Below are positions 54,906 through 62,298 of a stretch of 62,298 nucleotides of DNA, one piece after another. Source of the stretch: Gemmatimonadota bacterium (GTDB lineage: Bacteria; Gemmatimonadota; Gemmatimonadetes; Gemmatimonadales; Gemmatimonadaceae); NCBI GenBank assembly GCA_028287285.1, contig JAQBPY010000369.1, positions 1-62,298 of the forward strand, written 5' to 3'. Each line of letters opens with the position of its first letter. The first letter of the stretch is position 1. The notes below the pieces were generated by a model that was not told the origin of the DNA, ran no database searches, and saw nothing but the letters and a program-made list of their open reading frames with translations. The position numbers were made by a program, and so were the translations under genes.

Positions 54906-55727
54906 ATGCAGCGACTCTCCTCTCTCATTCGTGCCGGCGTCATGGCGGCGGCCATCGCGGGCCTGGCGCAGAGCCTCGGTGCGCAGGGCGCGACCACGGT
55001 CACGCCGCGCGTCCGAACCGACTCCGTTCGCCCGAACATCGTGTACGGTACCGTCGACGGCATCGTCACCGACACGAACCTGGTGCCGTTGCGCGGCGCG
55101 TTCGTTTCCATTCTCAGCTCGAAGATTCGCGTGGGCACCGGGCCCAACGGCCGCTTCCGCATCACCAAGGTGCCCGCCGGCGAATACCTGCTCATCGTTA
55201 CGCGCGTGGGCTACACGCCCACATCAGCCGTCGTCGAAGTACCGGCGTCCGACACGCTTCGCCTGTCGTATACCCTTGGCCCGGGTGTCGTCACGCTGGC
55301 TGCCGTGGGCGTCACCGCAGAACGCCCGGCCTCGAGCCGGCTTCGCGGCTTCTACGAGCGCCAGAAGGTCGGCCTGGGCGAATTCATGAACACCGAGGAA
55401 ATCGAGAAACGCAATTCGGTGTTCGCCACGGAGCTCTTTCGGAAGTTCGGCTCCATCAATGTGTCGCCGAGCCATACCAAGGCGAACGCGGAATACTTTC
55501 CGCTGAGCAAGCGTGAAGGCGGGAATCCGAGCATGGGCGCGTGCCCCATGATGGTGTACCTCGACCAGATTCCACTGCCCACGCCATTCAATCTCGACCT
55601 CCTGCCGTCGCCCAAGGAAATTGCCGGCATCGAAGTGTACGCTGGCTCCGCGACCATTCCACCACAGTTCAATGGCTTCAACCGTGGCTGTGGAGTGATT
55701 CTCGTGTGGACGAAGGACGGATACTGA
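54906..55727 (+). CDS. Short carboxypeptidase-regulatory/plug-like surface protein
   Basis: The protein is 273 residues. A signal peptide (cut after SLGAQG) is followed by a carboxypeptidase-regulatory domain (VDGIVTDTNLVPLRGAFVSI, then GRFRITKVPAGEYLLIV) and a plug-like end (MVYLDQIPLPTPFNLDLLPS and IAGIEVYAGSATIPPQFNGF, with a final GVILVWTKDGY). It belongs to the same family as 47461-49965 but is much shorter, and it seems complete. It follows the SusD terminator and may be transcribed from its own promoter. The next gene starts inside its end (22-base overlap), so the two are co-translated. It probably sits at the outer membrane or interacts with the SusC receptor; this is inference. Confidence 0.76.
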   Translation: MQRLSSLIRAGVMAAAIAGLAQSLGAQGATTVTPRVRTDSVRPNIVYGTVDGIVTDTNLVPLRGAFVSILSSKIRVGTGPNGRFRITKVPAGEYLLIVTRVGYTPTSAVVEVPASDTLRLSYTLGPGVVTLAAVGVTAERPASSRLRGFYERQKVGLGEFMNTEEIEKRNSVFATELFRKFGSINVSPSHTKANAEYFPLSKREGGNPSMGACPMMVYLDQIPLPTPFNLDLLPSPKEIAGIEVYAGSATIPPQFNGFNRGCGVILVWTKDGY

Positions 55728-57709
55728 GCACCGGTAAACGGTGGCGATTGGCGATTGCGTACCTTGCAATCGCCTTTCTTGCATTCGGGCCTGCACTGCG
55801 AGCGCCCTTCGACTTCGACGATCGCGAAGCAATCACGGAGAATGCGACGATTCGGCAATTGTCGACCGCGCTCGATCCACCCGGTGGCGGCACGGCCGCA
55901 TCCGGGCGGCCCCTGGTCAACTTTTCGTTCGCGGCCAACATTGCGCTCAACCGGTTACTCGGCGTTCGGCACACCGCCAATTTCGACGCTCCCAACGAAA
56001 CGGTGAGCTTCCACGTGGTGAACGTGCTGCTGCACGTCATCACGGCGCTGCTGCTGTTCGGTGTGAGTCGTCGTGCCCTACTCTTTGGCGCATTTTCACC
56101 GGAGTGGGAACAGGCCGCCGAGCGTATCGCCGCCGTCACGGTCGCGCTTTGGCTGGTGCATCCGCTCCAGACGGAAGCGGTGGATTACGTCAGCCAGCGC
56201 AGCGAACTGCTGGTGTCGCTGTTCTATGTGGCCACCGTGTATGCCGCGACACGGGCGTGGGAGAGCTCGCGCTGGTCCGTTGCGGCGGTCGCTCTCTCCG
56301 TGTTGGGTATGTTGAGCAAGGAAGTGATGATCAGCGTGCCCCTCATGGTCGTGCTGTATGACCGGGCCTTTGTTCCCGCATCCTCGAGATCACGGGTAAA
56401 GCTCTATGTGGCGCTGCTGGCCACGTGCGGCGTATCCGTCTGGTTGGTTGCGTCTGGCGCGCGAGGCGACACCGCGGGCTTCAACGGCAGCGTCAAATGG
56501 TACGAATATCTCGAGACACAGGGCTGGGCCATTCCGCACTACGTGCGCCTGGCGTTTCTACCGGTGGGCCTGACCTTCGATTACGGCCAGGTGCTCGTGC
56601 GCGGTACTCCCGCTGTCGTGGGTCTCGCGGGTCTCTCCATCGCCGCGCTGTTCACGCTCTACGCGTGGACACGGAAAGGATGGGAATGGATTGGATTCCT
56701 CGGCGCGTGGTTCTTTCTGCTGCTCGCGCCGTCGTCGAGCATCATGCCCATCCGCACGGAAGTCGCCGCCGAACGGCGTGTCTATCTCGCACTTGGCGCT
56801 GTGGCCGTTCTGGTTGTCGCGGCCGCCGAATACCTTCGACGCCGGCAAAAGCTCCGCACTTGGGCGTTCGTGTCGGCCGCGGTTGCCGTTGGAGTCGCGC
56901 TGCTCGTGGTGTCGATGCGCCGGAGCACGCTGTACTCCGATCTCGTGCTGCGTTGGCGCGACGGTGTTTCGGCAACGCCGGCGAATGGCCGCGCGTACGA
57001 CAACCTCGCGTCGGCCTTGTTGCGCGTGAATCCCCCGCGCATCGCCGAAGCGGACAGCGTGCTGCACGAAGGCATGAACGCCGACACGATGTTCGTGCCG
57101 CTCTGGGTGCGCGGCGCATCCATCGCCCAGTCGCAGAACAACCTCGTCGACGCCGCGGAGCTGCTCGAGTATGCGATCAGGCATCACCCCGGCGACGTCG
57201 CGGCGATGGACCGGTACGGCGACGTCCTCCTTGCGGCGAAGCGTCCTGATCTCGCACTCAAGTGGACCAACCGCATCGCGGAGTTTCGTCCCGACGGAAC
57301 GACCCTCACGCGACTCGGCCTCAACTACCTCATGCTGCGGCAGGTCGACTCCGCGATCATCGTGCTGAAGCGTGCGGCCGGTGCCGACCCATCACAGGTG
57401 AACGCGCGCCGCTATCTCGCCGGCGCGCTGGTCGAGCAGCAGCGCGGCCCGGAGGCACTTCCATTCATCCGCGAGGCCATCGCACTCGATCCGTCGTCGG
57501 GCTCCACCTACGCGTTGCTGAGCCTCGCGTTCGCGCAGACAGGCGTTGCCGACTCCGCCGTGGATGCGGCACGCACGGCAACGGCAAAGCCACCCCCCAG
57601 CGGGGTGGTGTACATGTTCGCGAGCCGGGCGATGCGGTTGGTCAAACGAAACGACCTCGCGGATCAGTATCTCCGCGAGGCCGAGCGCCTCAATACCGCC
57701 AGCCCTTGA
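55706..57709 (+). CDS. TMTC-like multi-pass membrane protein with TPR repeats (second copy)
   Basis: The protein is 667 residues. Like the protein at 29723 it starts with a GT-C-like membrane half (LAIAYLAIAFLAFGPALRAPFDFDD; LVHPLQTEAVDYVSQRSELL; VSIAALFTLYAWTRK) and continues with TPR repeats (about 400-660). The two share the acidic FDFDD site and the HPxQTEAVDYV motif, so they are paralogs. They are probably membrane glycosyltransferases or protein-interaction platforms, but this is not shown. The start is uncertain: the GTG at 55706 has GGAG nine bases upstream and overlaps the preceding gene by 22 bases; other starts would be TTG at 55748 or CTG. The 3' end overlaps the convergent esterase by 20 bases. 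Confidence 0.78.
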   Translation: MDEGRILSTGKRWRLAIAYLAIAFLAFGPALRAPFDFDDREAITENATIRQLSTALDPPGGGTAASGRPLVNFSFAANIALNRLLGVRHTANFDAPNETVSFHVVNVLLHVITALLLFGVSRRALLFGAFSPEWEQAAERIAAVTVALWLVHPLQTEAVDYVSQRSELLVSLFYVATVYAATRAWESSRWSVAAVALSVLGMLSKEVMISVPLMVVLYDRAFVPASSRSRVKLYVALLATCGVSVWLVASGARGDTAGFNGSVKWYEYLETQGWAIPHYVRLAFLPVGLTFDYGQVLVRGTPAVVGLAGLSIAALFTLYAWTRKGWEWIGFLGAWFFLLLAPSSSIMPIRTEVAAERRVYLALGAVAVLVVAAAEYLRRRQKLRTWAFVSAAVAVGVALLVVSMRRSTLYSDLVLRWRDGVSATPANGRAYDNLASALLRVNPPRIAEADSVLHEGMNADTMFVPLWVRGASIAQSQNNLVDAAELLEYAIRHHPGDVAAMDRYGDVLLAAKRPDLALKWTNRIAEFRPDGTTLTRLGLNYLMLRQVDSAIIVLKRAAGADPSQVNARRYLAGALVEQQRGPEALPFIREAIALDPSSGSTYALLSLAFAQTGVADSAVDAARTATAKPPPSGVVYMFASRAMRLVKRNDLADQYLREAERLNTASP

Positions 57710-59288
57710 GATCCGCACCCACGGGAGCATTCTTCTCCATCGCCGCCGTCATCTTCACCATCAGCTCGTTCATGGGTGGCCCCCAGCAGTGCGGCGCCAT
57801 CGGCTGGAAGATCGTCTCGCCCGTCCACTTCGGCGACGCCGTCTTCGTCAGGAAGTTGTCCATCATGTGGACTCCCATGTTGAGGAAGTACGAGTCGGCG
57901 TCGCCCACGTAGATGTTGATCTTGTTCGCGACCTTGGGACCAAGCGTGGCCCAGTTGGTCTCGAGGATGTTGCGGAGGTCGTAGTGCTGCTTCCAGTAGT
58001 CCGCGACCTTCTTGTCGATCACGCCCGTTTCCTTGTTCCAGATGGGCTGCGGATAGCCGTCGGCGCCGACGGGCCCATACGTCGCTTCCCAGATGTCCCA
58101 TTGGCCGCTCGAGCGTGAGTGATTGCCCGACACGAGCTCGTACCAGTTCTCGTCCTTCATCGTCGCCGTGACGTTCCCGTCGGGACGGCGTTGCGTGGGG
58201 CGATCGATCTTCATCCAGCCGCGATCGAGCCAGTAGGCGTTCGTGTCGGCGTAGATATTGACGATCTGGTGATAGCGGAAATCCACGCCGTCGGGACAGA
58301 GCGACCACGTCCCGCCGTAGAAGTCGGGATACATGACCTGCTTGGCGAGGGAGATCCAGCCGCCCGTGGAGCCGCCGGTGAGCAGGCGCGCCCACGGCTG
58401 TCCGATGACGCGAAACTGAGACTCCACCGCGGGAATCAATTCCTGCATGATCGCGTCGCCGTAGGGGCCGTTGTTCGCGGAATTCACCCCATACGAATCG
58501 TCATAGTACGGCGACGGATGCTGAATGGTCGCGACGATCATGCGCGGCGAGCCCTCCGCATTCCAGAACGGCGTATTGCCCACGCTCGGCGCACGCAGCG
58601 AGAAGTGTCCTTCGTCGTAGACGATCGGATATTTCACACCGGGATGTTTGTCGTAGTCCTTGGGCAGGAGTACGATGGCGCCGAGGAAGATGGGATGACC
58701 CCACCATTTCGTCAGGATCGCGGACTGGATCTTGATGCGCTTCACGTTCTCCGTTTCGGCGGGCACGACCACCGGCGGGATGACCTTGTCGGCGACGAGC
58801 CTGATGGGCGTCGTTGCCTTCGGGTCGAAGGAAATTTTCACCGGCTCGCCATAGATGTTGCCCGGCGAACGCTGCCAGTGCTGTCCTTCCCACTGGTCCA
58901 TGTGCATCCACACCGTGTGCCCGTCCGCGCGCGCGAATTTCGTGTAGACGTTCACGAACGGCTGCACCCAGTATTCACCAGCGGGAATGTCCTTGAGGCT
59001 CCTGACCGGATAGCCGAAGGTGCTCGCGTCGATGGTGGCGGCCTTTCCGGCGGTCAGGTTCTCCACGTTCACGCCGTAGAGCGGCACGCCCGTTTCGCCC
59101 GTCTGGTTGATGGGGCTCCGCTGGGCATCCGACGTCTTGCTCAATGCCACGTAGACGCGGCCGGTAACCGGCTCCGCGCGGGCATCCCTGCTGAAGGAGA
59201 TCTCGAATCGTGGGCCGCGCTGCGCTCGTGCCGCATTCGGCGATGCGAGGAGTGCTGTTGCCGCGAAAATCAAATGGCGTATCGTCAT
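57690..59288 (-). CDS. Secreted alpha/beta-hydrolase (esterase D-like)
   Basis: The protein is 532 residues with a signal peptide (cut after ARAQR). It looks like a large exported alpha/beta hydrolase related to the putative-esterase/enterochelin-esterase superfamily. The nucleophile motif is LTGGSTGGWIS, and the acid/histidine parts appear to be VGDADSYF and MAPHCWGPP, where the histidine is in APHCWG. The N-terminal half (about 25-190) is an Ig-like or beta-rich module. No specific substrate is apparent; carboxyl ester or carbohydrate ester cleavage is possible. It is monocistronic on the minus strand, and its 3' end overlaps the TMTC-like gene by 20 bases in convergent orientation. Confidence 0.77.
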   Translation of the reverse strand: MTIRHLIFAATALLASPNAARAQRGPRFEISFSRDARAEPVTGRVYVALSKTSDAQRSPINQTGETGVPLYGVNVENLTAGKAATIDASTFGYPVRSLKDIPAGEYWVQPFVNVYTKFARADGHTVWMHMDQWEGQHWQRSPGNIYGEPVKISFDPKATTPIRLVADKVIPPVVVPAETENVKRIKIQSAILTKWWGHPIFLGAIVLLPKDYDKHPGVKYPIVYDEGHFSLRAPSVGNTPFWNAEGSPRMIVATIQHPSPYYDDSYGVNSANNGPYGDAIMQELIPAVESQFRVIGQPWARLLTGGSTGGWISLAKQVMYPDFYGGTWSLCPDGVDFRYHQIVNIYADTNAYWLDRGWMKIDRPTQRRPDGNVTATMKDENWYELVSGNHSRSSGQWDIWEATYGPVGADGYPQPIWNKETGVIDKKVADYWKQHYDLRNILETNWATLGPKVANKINIYVGDADSYFLNMGVHMMDNFLTKTASPKWTGETIFQPMAPHCWGPPMNELMVKMTAAMEKNAPVGADLKGWRY

Positions 59289-59445
59289 GGCGCAATATGA
59301 TGCGCGGGCGTTCGTGTCGCGACCGCGCGCGTCTCACACGACCGGTAAAAAATGGGGCAGGCGATGCAACTGTTAAACACCCGTTTGTGTCGAATATGTT
59401 GTGACCGATGCCGGTTGCACTCCCTCACCGTGCACCTTCCTGACA

Positions 59446-59898
59446 ATGCGTCGCTTCGTACTCCTTACTGCCGCCGGGCTGCTCGCCGCCTGTTCATCCG
59501 ACCCCACGTACGCAACGCTCGACCTGTCTGGAAGCTGGCAGCTCACGGAGGTCAACCATTCCGCGCTTCCCACCATCCTGCAGGAATCAAATCCCAAGGT
59601 CGAGTTGTTGAGTGAAACACTCGTTGTAAGTGCGTCCGGCACATTCCACCGCGATCGCCTCCTGCGAGTAACGACGGAGGGCAGTCCAAGTGAGCTGTTC
59701 CGTATGGAAGCCGGCAGTTACGACCGGTACGTTGCCGCGGGACTCTTCCACTTCGAGGACGGCAGTGCGTCGTTCGGCAGCCTGGATGCGGGCCGTTTGT
59801 CCATCGCCATCGATCCCGGCCGGACTCGCTACACCGGCACGTCCACGTCGCTCGCGGTTACGCGGCCAACCGACAAGTACGTCTACCAGCGCCAATAG
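59446..59898 (+). CDS. Small lipoprotein
   Basis: The protein is 150 residues with a lipoprotein signal (MRRFVLLTAAGLLAAC, lipobox LAAC). The mature part begins SSDPTYATLDLSGSWQLTEVN and continues with beta-rich pieces (SGTFHRDRLLRVTTEG; FHFEDGSASFG), resembling lipocalin-like small proteins of unknown function. The frame begins further upstream, but the ATG at 59446 gives the lipoprotein signal and so marks the likely start. It is separated from the divergent esterase by about 150 bases. There is no further evidence of its role. Confidence 0.7.
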   Translation: MRRFVLLTAAGLLAACSSDPTYATLDLSGSWQLTEVNHSALPTILQESNPKVELLSETLVVSASGTFHRDRLLRVTTEGSPSELFRMEAGSYDRYVAAGLFHFEDGSASFGSLDAGRLSIAIDPGRTRYTGTSTSLAVTRPTDKYVYQRQ

Positions 59899-60447
59899 TC
59901 GTCGCCCCACCGGCTTCACAGTCGTGTCGCGCGGCACGCCAACTCGTTCTCGATTGCCCACCGCCTGGCCTTGGTGCTGTCGGGCATTGGTCCGCCGCGG
60001 CCCCTCCCGTTGCGCCGTCAACTGGTTGATCAGGGAGAGTCGTGTAACGGCATGTCCACATCAGGACAATCAACAGCAATCAGTGCACATCGATCGGCTC
60101 ACAGATCAGGAATTGAAGCCCCCCAAAGCTGCCGCAGGCGTCTTGGGCACGTGGAGTCGTGACCGTGTGGGGACGATGTGCCAATAATTTGTTGTTTTGT
60201 TTTTATGTGAAAATCCGCTGGAATCTTTTGGAAACGCGGAGCGCGACTCACGCGAGATCACAGGTGCGAGGCGCCCCGAATAAATGGCGAAGGGGACACT
60301 CTCCTCAACCACGTGGTCAATACAATTGATGATCCACATAAGTCGTTGTGATACAACAACTTAGAGATTCACGTGAAGCTTGATTATTGGCGTCCCGAGT
60401 GATAGCTTACGCAGTCTGCGCCAACCCGCCTCCCAAAGCCAGTTTTC
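59899..60447. other. Long intergenic region before gyrA
   Basis: About 550 bases hold no convincing gene. The right half is visibly richer in A and T. TTGATG (60326) followed 18 bases later by GATACA, and TTGATT (60380) followed by ATAGCT (60402), could be promoters for gyrA, but the evidence is weak. GTTGT-GAT-ACAAC at 60345-60357 is a short palindrome and a possible operator. A minus-strand frame at 60106-60339 shows no coding character I trust. Confidence 0.4.
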
Positions 60448-62298
60448 ATGACTTCTCCGATTAATAGAGAACGCATTCTTCCTCGGCTCATCGACGATGA
60501 GATCAAGGAGTCGTTCATCAACTATTCGATGAGCGTCATCGTCTCGCGCGCGCTGCCCGACGTGCGTGATGGGCTCAAGCCCGTGCATCGGCGCGTGCTC
60601 TTCGCCATGAACGAGCTCGGGCTCGTGCCCGGCCGCCCGTACAAGAAGTGCGCAACCGTCGTCGGTGACGTGCTCGGCAAGTATCACCCGCACGGCGACC
60701 AGAGCGTGTACGACGCGCTCGTGCGCATGGTGCAGGAGTTCTCGCTGCGCTACCCGCTCATCGACGGCCAGGGAAACTTCGGCTCCATCGAAGGCGATCC
60801 CGCCGCCGCGTATCGATATACGGAATCGAAGCTCATGCCCATTGCCATGGAGCTTCTGTCGGACATCGACAAGAACACCGTCGACTACGTCCCTAACTTC
60901 GACGACCGCCTCGAGGAGCCGAGTGTCATGCCGGCCGGCATTCCCAACCTGGTCGTCAATGGCTCGTCGGGCATCGCGGTGGGCATGGCCACCAACATTC
61001 CGCCGCACAACCTGCGCGAAGTCGTCAACTGCATCATCCACCTGATCGACAATCCCGACATGGACAAGTCGGAGATCAGGAAGTTCATCAAGGGTCCCGA
61101 CTTTCCCACGGCCGGCTACATCTACGGCCGCGAAGGCATCAAGGATTACCAGGAGACCGGCCGCGGCCGCATCGTCATGCGTGCGCGCGCGGTCATCGAG
61201 GAAAAGGAAAGCTCCAACAAGTCGCAGATCGTCGTCACCGAAATTCCGTACCAGGTGAACAGCGCCAAGCTCCTCGAGAACATCGCGGAGCTCGTGCGCG
61301 ACAAGAAGCTCGAGGGCATCAGCGATCTCCGCAACGAGAGCGATCGCGACGGCCTGCGCATGGTGATCGAGCTCAAGCGCGACGCCATTCCGCGCGTGGT
61401 GCTCAACCAGCTCTACAAGCACACGCAGCTCCAGACCACCTTCGGCGTCATCATGCTCGCGCTCGTGCCCGATCCGTTCACGCGGCGGCTCGTGCCCAAG
61501 ATCATGCCGCTCAAGGAAGTCCTCGAGCACTACATCACGCACCGCCACGAAGTCATCGTCCGCCGTGCGCAGTTCGAGCTCGACAAGGCCCTCGAGCGCG
61601 AGCACATCCTGGAAGGGTTGAAGATCGCCGTCGACAACATCGACGAAGTGATCAGGATCATTCGCGCGGCGCCTGACACGCCCACGGCGAATGCGCAGCT
61701 CCAGGCGCGCTTCAAGTTGAGCGACCGGCAAACGGAAGCCATCCTCAACATGCGTCTCGCCAAGCTCACCGGCCTGGAAATCGAGAAGCTCGAGGAGGAG
61801 CTCAAAGAAGTGCAGGCGTTCGTCAAGGACATGCGCGACCTCCTCGGCTCCAAGCCCCGCCGCATGGAGCTGCTCAAGAGCGAGCTCGTCGCCATCGCCG
61901 CCAAGTATGGCGACGAGCGCCGCAGCGAGATCACGAGCGACGAAGGCGAATTCACCATCGAGGACCTCATCGCGGATGAGGAGATGGTCGTCACCATCTC
62001 GCACTCCGGCTACATCAAGCGCACCTCCGTCTCCACCTACAAGAAGCAGCGGCGTGGCGGCCGGGGCCTGAGTGGGCAGGGGTTGAAGGACGAGGACTTC
62101 ATCGAGCTGCTCTTCATCGCGAGCACGCACGAATATCTCCTCGTCTTCACCGACGACGGACGCTGTTTCTGGCTGCGGGTCCACGAAATTCCGCAGGCCG
62201 GCCGCGCCACCAAGGGCAAGCCCGTGGTCAACCTGATCAACGTCACGCCCGAAACGAAAGTGCAGTCCATTGTTCCGGTGCGGGAGTTCCGCGACGAC
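60448..62298 (+). CDS. gyrA: DNA gyrase subunit A (5' part, cut by window end)
   Basis: The first 617 residues of gyrase A are present; the frame is still open at the end of the window. Gyrase introduces negative supercoils into DNA. The winged-helix/tower region has [15 protein letters not shown], the quinolone loop at residues 78-95 ([17 protein letters not shown]) and the catalytic tyrosine Y124 in AAYRYTE. A GyrA-box-like [12 protein letters not shown] at about residues 532-543 marks it as GyrA rather than ParC. Residue 85 (E. coli position 83) is glutamine instead of the common Ser/Thr/Ala, and D89 (E. coli 87) is kept. The ATG at 60448 has only a weak ribosome site. Confidence 0.95.
   Translation, partial: MTSPINRERILPRLIDDEIKESFINYSMSVIVSRALPDVRDGLKPVHRRVLFAMNELGLVPGRPYKKCATVVGDVLGKYHPHGDQSVYDALVRMVQEFSLRYPLIDGQGNFGSIEGDPAAAYRYTESKLMPIAMELLSDIDKNTVDYVPNFDDRLEEPSVMPAGIPNLVVNGSSGIAVGMATNIPPHNLREVVNCIIHLIDNPDMDKSEIRKFIKGPDFPTAGYIYGREGIKDYQETGRGRIVMRARAVIEEKESSNKSQIVVTEIPYQVNSAKLLENIAELVRDKKLEGISDLRNESDRDGLRMVIELKRDAIPRVVLNQLYKHTQLQTTFGVIMLALVPDPFTRRLVPKIMPLKEVLEHYITHRHEVIVRRAQFELDKALEREHILEGLKIAVDNIDEVIRIIRAAPDTPTANAQLQARFKLSDRQTEAILNMRLAKLTGLEIEKLEEELKEVQAFVKDMRDLLGSKPRRMELLKSELVAIAAKYGDERRSEITSDEGEFTIEDLIADEEMVVTISHSGYIKRTSVSTYKKQRRGGRGLSGQGLKDEDFIELLFIASTHEYLLVFTDDGRCFWLRVHEIPQAGRATKGKPVVNLINVTPETKVQSIVPVREFRDD

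Noticed and set aside
60106..60339. Minus-strand 77-codon frame upstream of gyrA
   Set aside because: It has no recognisable domain or ribosome site and lies in an AT-richer spacer.
60361..62184. Long minus-strand frame (607 codons)
   Set aside because: It is antisense to gyrA. Its Asp/Val/Leu-rich text is the mirror of the gyrA codons.

Overview
The window is GC-rich chromosomal DNA from a Gram-negative bacterium. It carries a SusC/SusD outer-membrane pair, further TonB-plug-like surface proteins, many lipoproteins and signal-peptide proteins with short Asp/Ser-rich mature parts, a MoxR/DUF58/BatA operon, and class I lanthipeptide genes with a leader of the type seen in Bacteroidota and Gemmatimonadota. 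Together these best fit a member of Gemmatimonadota. That assignment is an inference from gene content; no rRNA or tRNA gene was found.

Layout. (1) 1-7310, mostly minus strand: two small unknown genes, a plus-strand threonine dehydratase, then a tightly overlapping minus-strand operon (GHMP sugar kinase, M20 peptidase, 77-residue protein, RNase H, zinc-ribbon protein, lipoprotein). (2) 7365-13422: a phasin/H1-like protein, a CoA transferase, an ECF sigma factor with a putative membrane anti-sigma, a secreted two-repeat protein, a PHB-depolymerase-type esterase and a small membrane protein. (3) 13653-26904: a 13-kb plus-strand operon with three von Willebrand-type proteins, a caspase-like protein without its cysteine, a TPR/gluzincin protein, MoxR, and a giant membrane coiled-coil protein. 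(4) 26907-34946: a lipoprotein, a GNAT protein, dihydrolipoyl dehydrogenase (E3), a TMTC-like membrane/TPR protein, dihydrolipoyl succinyltransferase (E2), a zinc-type dehydrogenase and a small zinc-finger protein.

(5) 34947-49965 is the most interesting part. A class I lanthipeptide cluster (Cys-rich precursor on the minus strand; split LanB, LanC with a long C-terminal extension, subtilase, ABC transporter and HlyD adaptor on the plus strand) sits between two copies of one gene pair: an MscS-like membrane protein followed by a carboxypeptidase-regulatory/plug protein. The left copy keeps the MscS-like gene intact but has an internally deleted plug gene. The right copy keeps the plug gene intact but has only a decayed MscS-like relic. 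A short third plug-gene relic lies beside the precursor gene. The RiPP genes therefore look like an island bracketed by a reciprocally decayed duplication.

(6) 50189-57709: SusC, SusD, a small plug-type protein and a second TMTC-like TPR protein, plausibly a nutrient-uptake locus with a palindromic site upstream. (7) 57690-62298: an esterase, a small lipoprotein, and the start of gyrA, which runs off the window end. Non-coding features include a family of dispersed repeats built on CTGTCATCCCGCA and TCGCTTCGCT, a 34-bp tandem repeat, and two convincing hairpin terminators.
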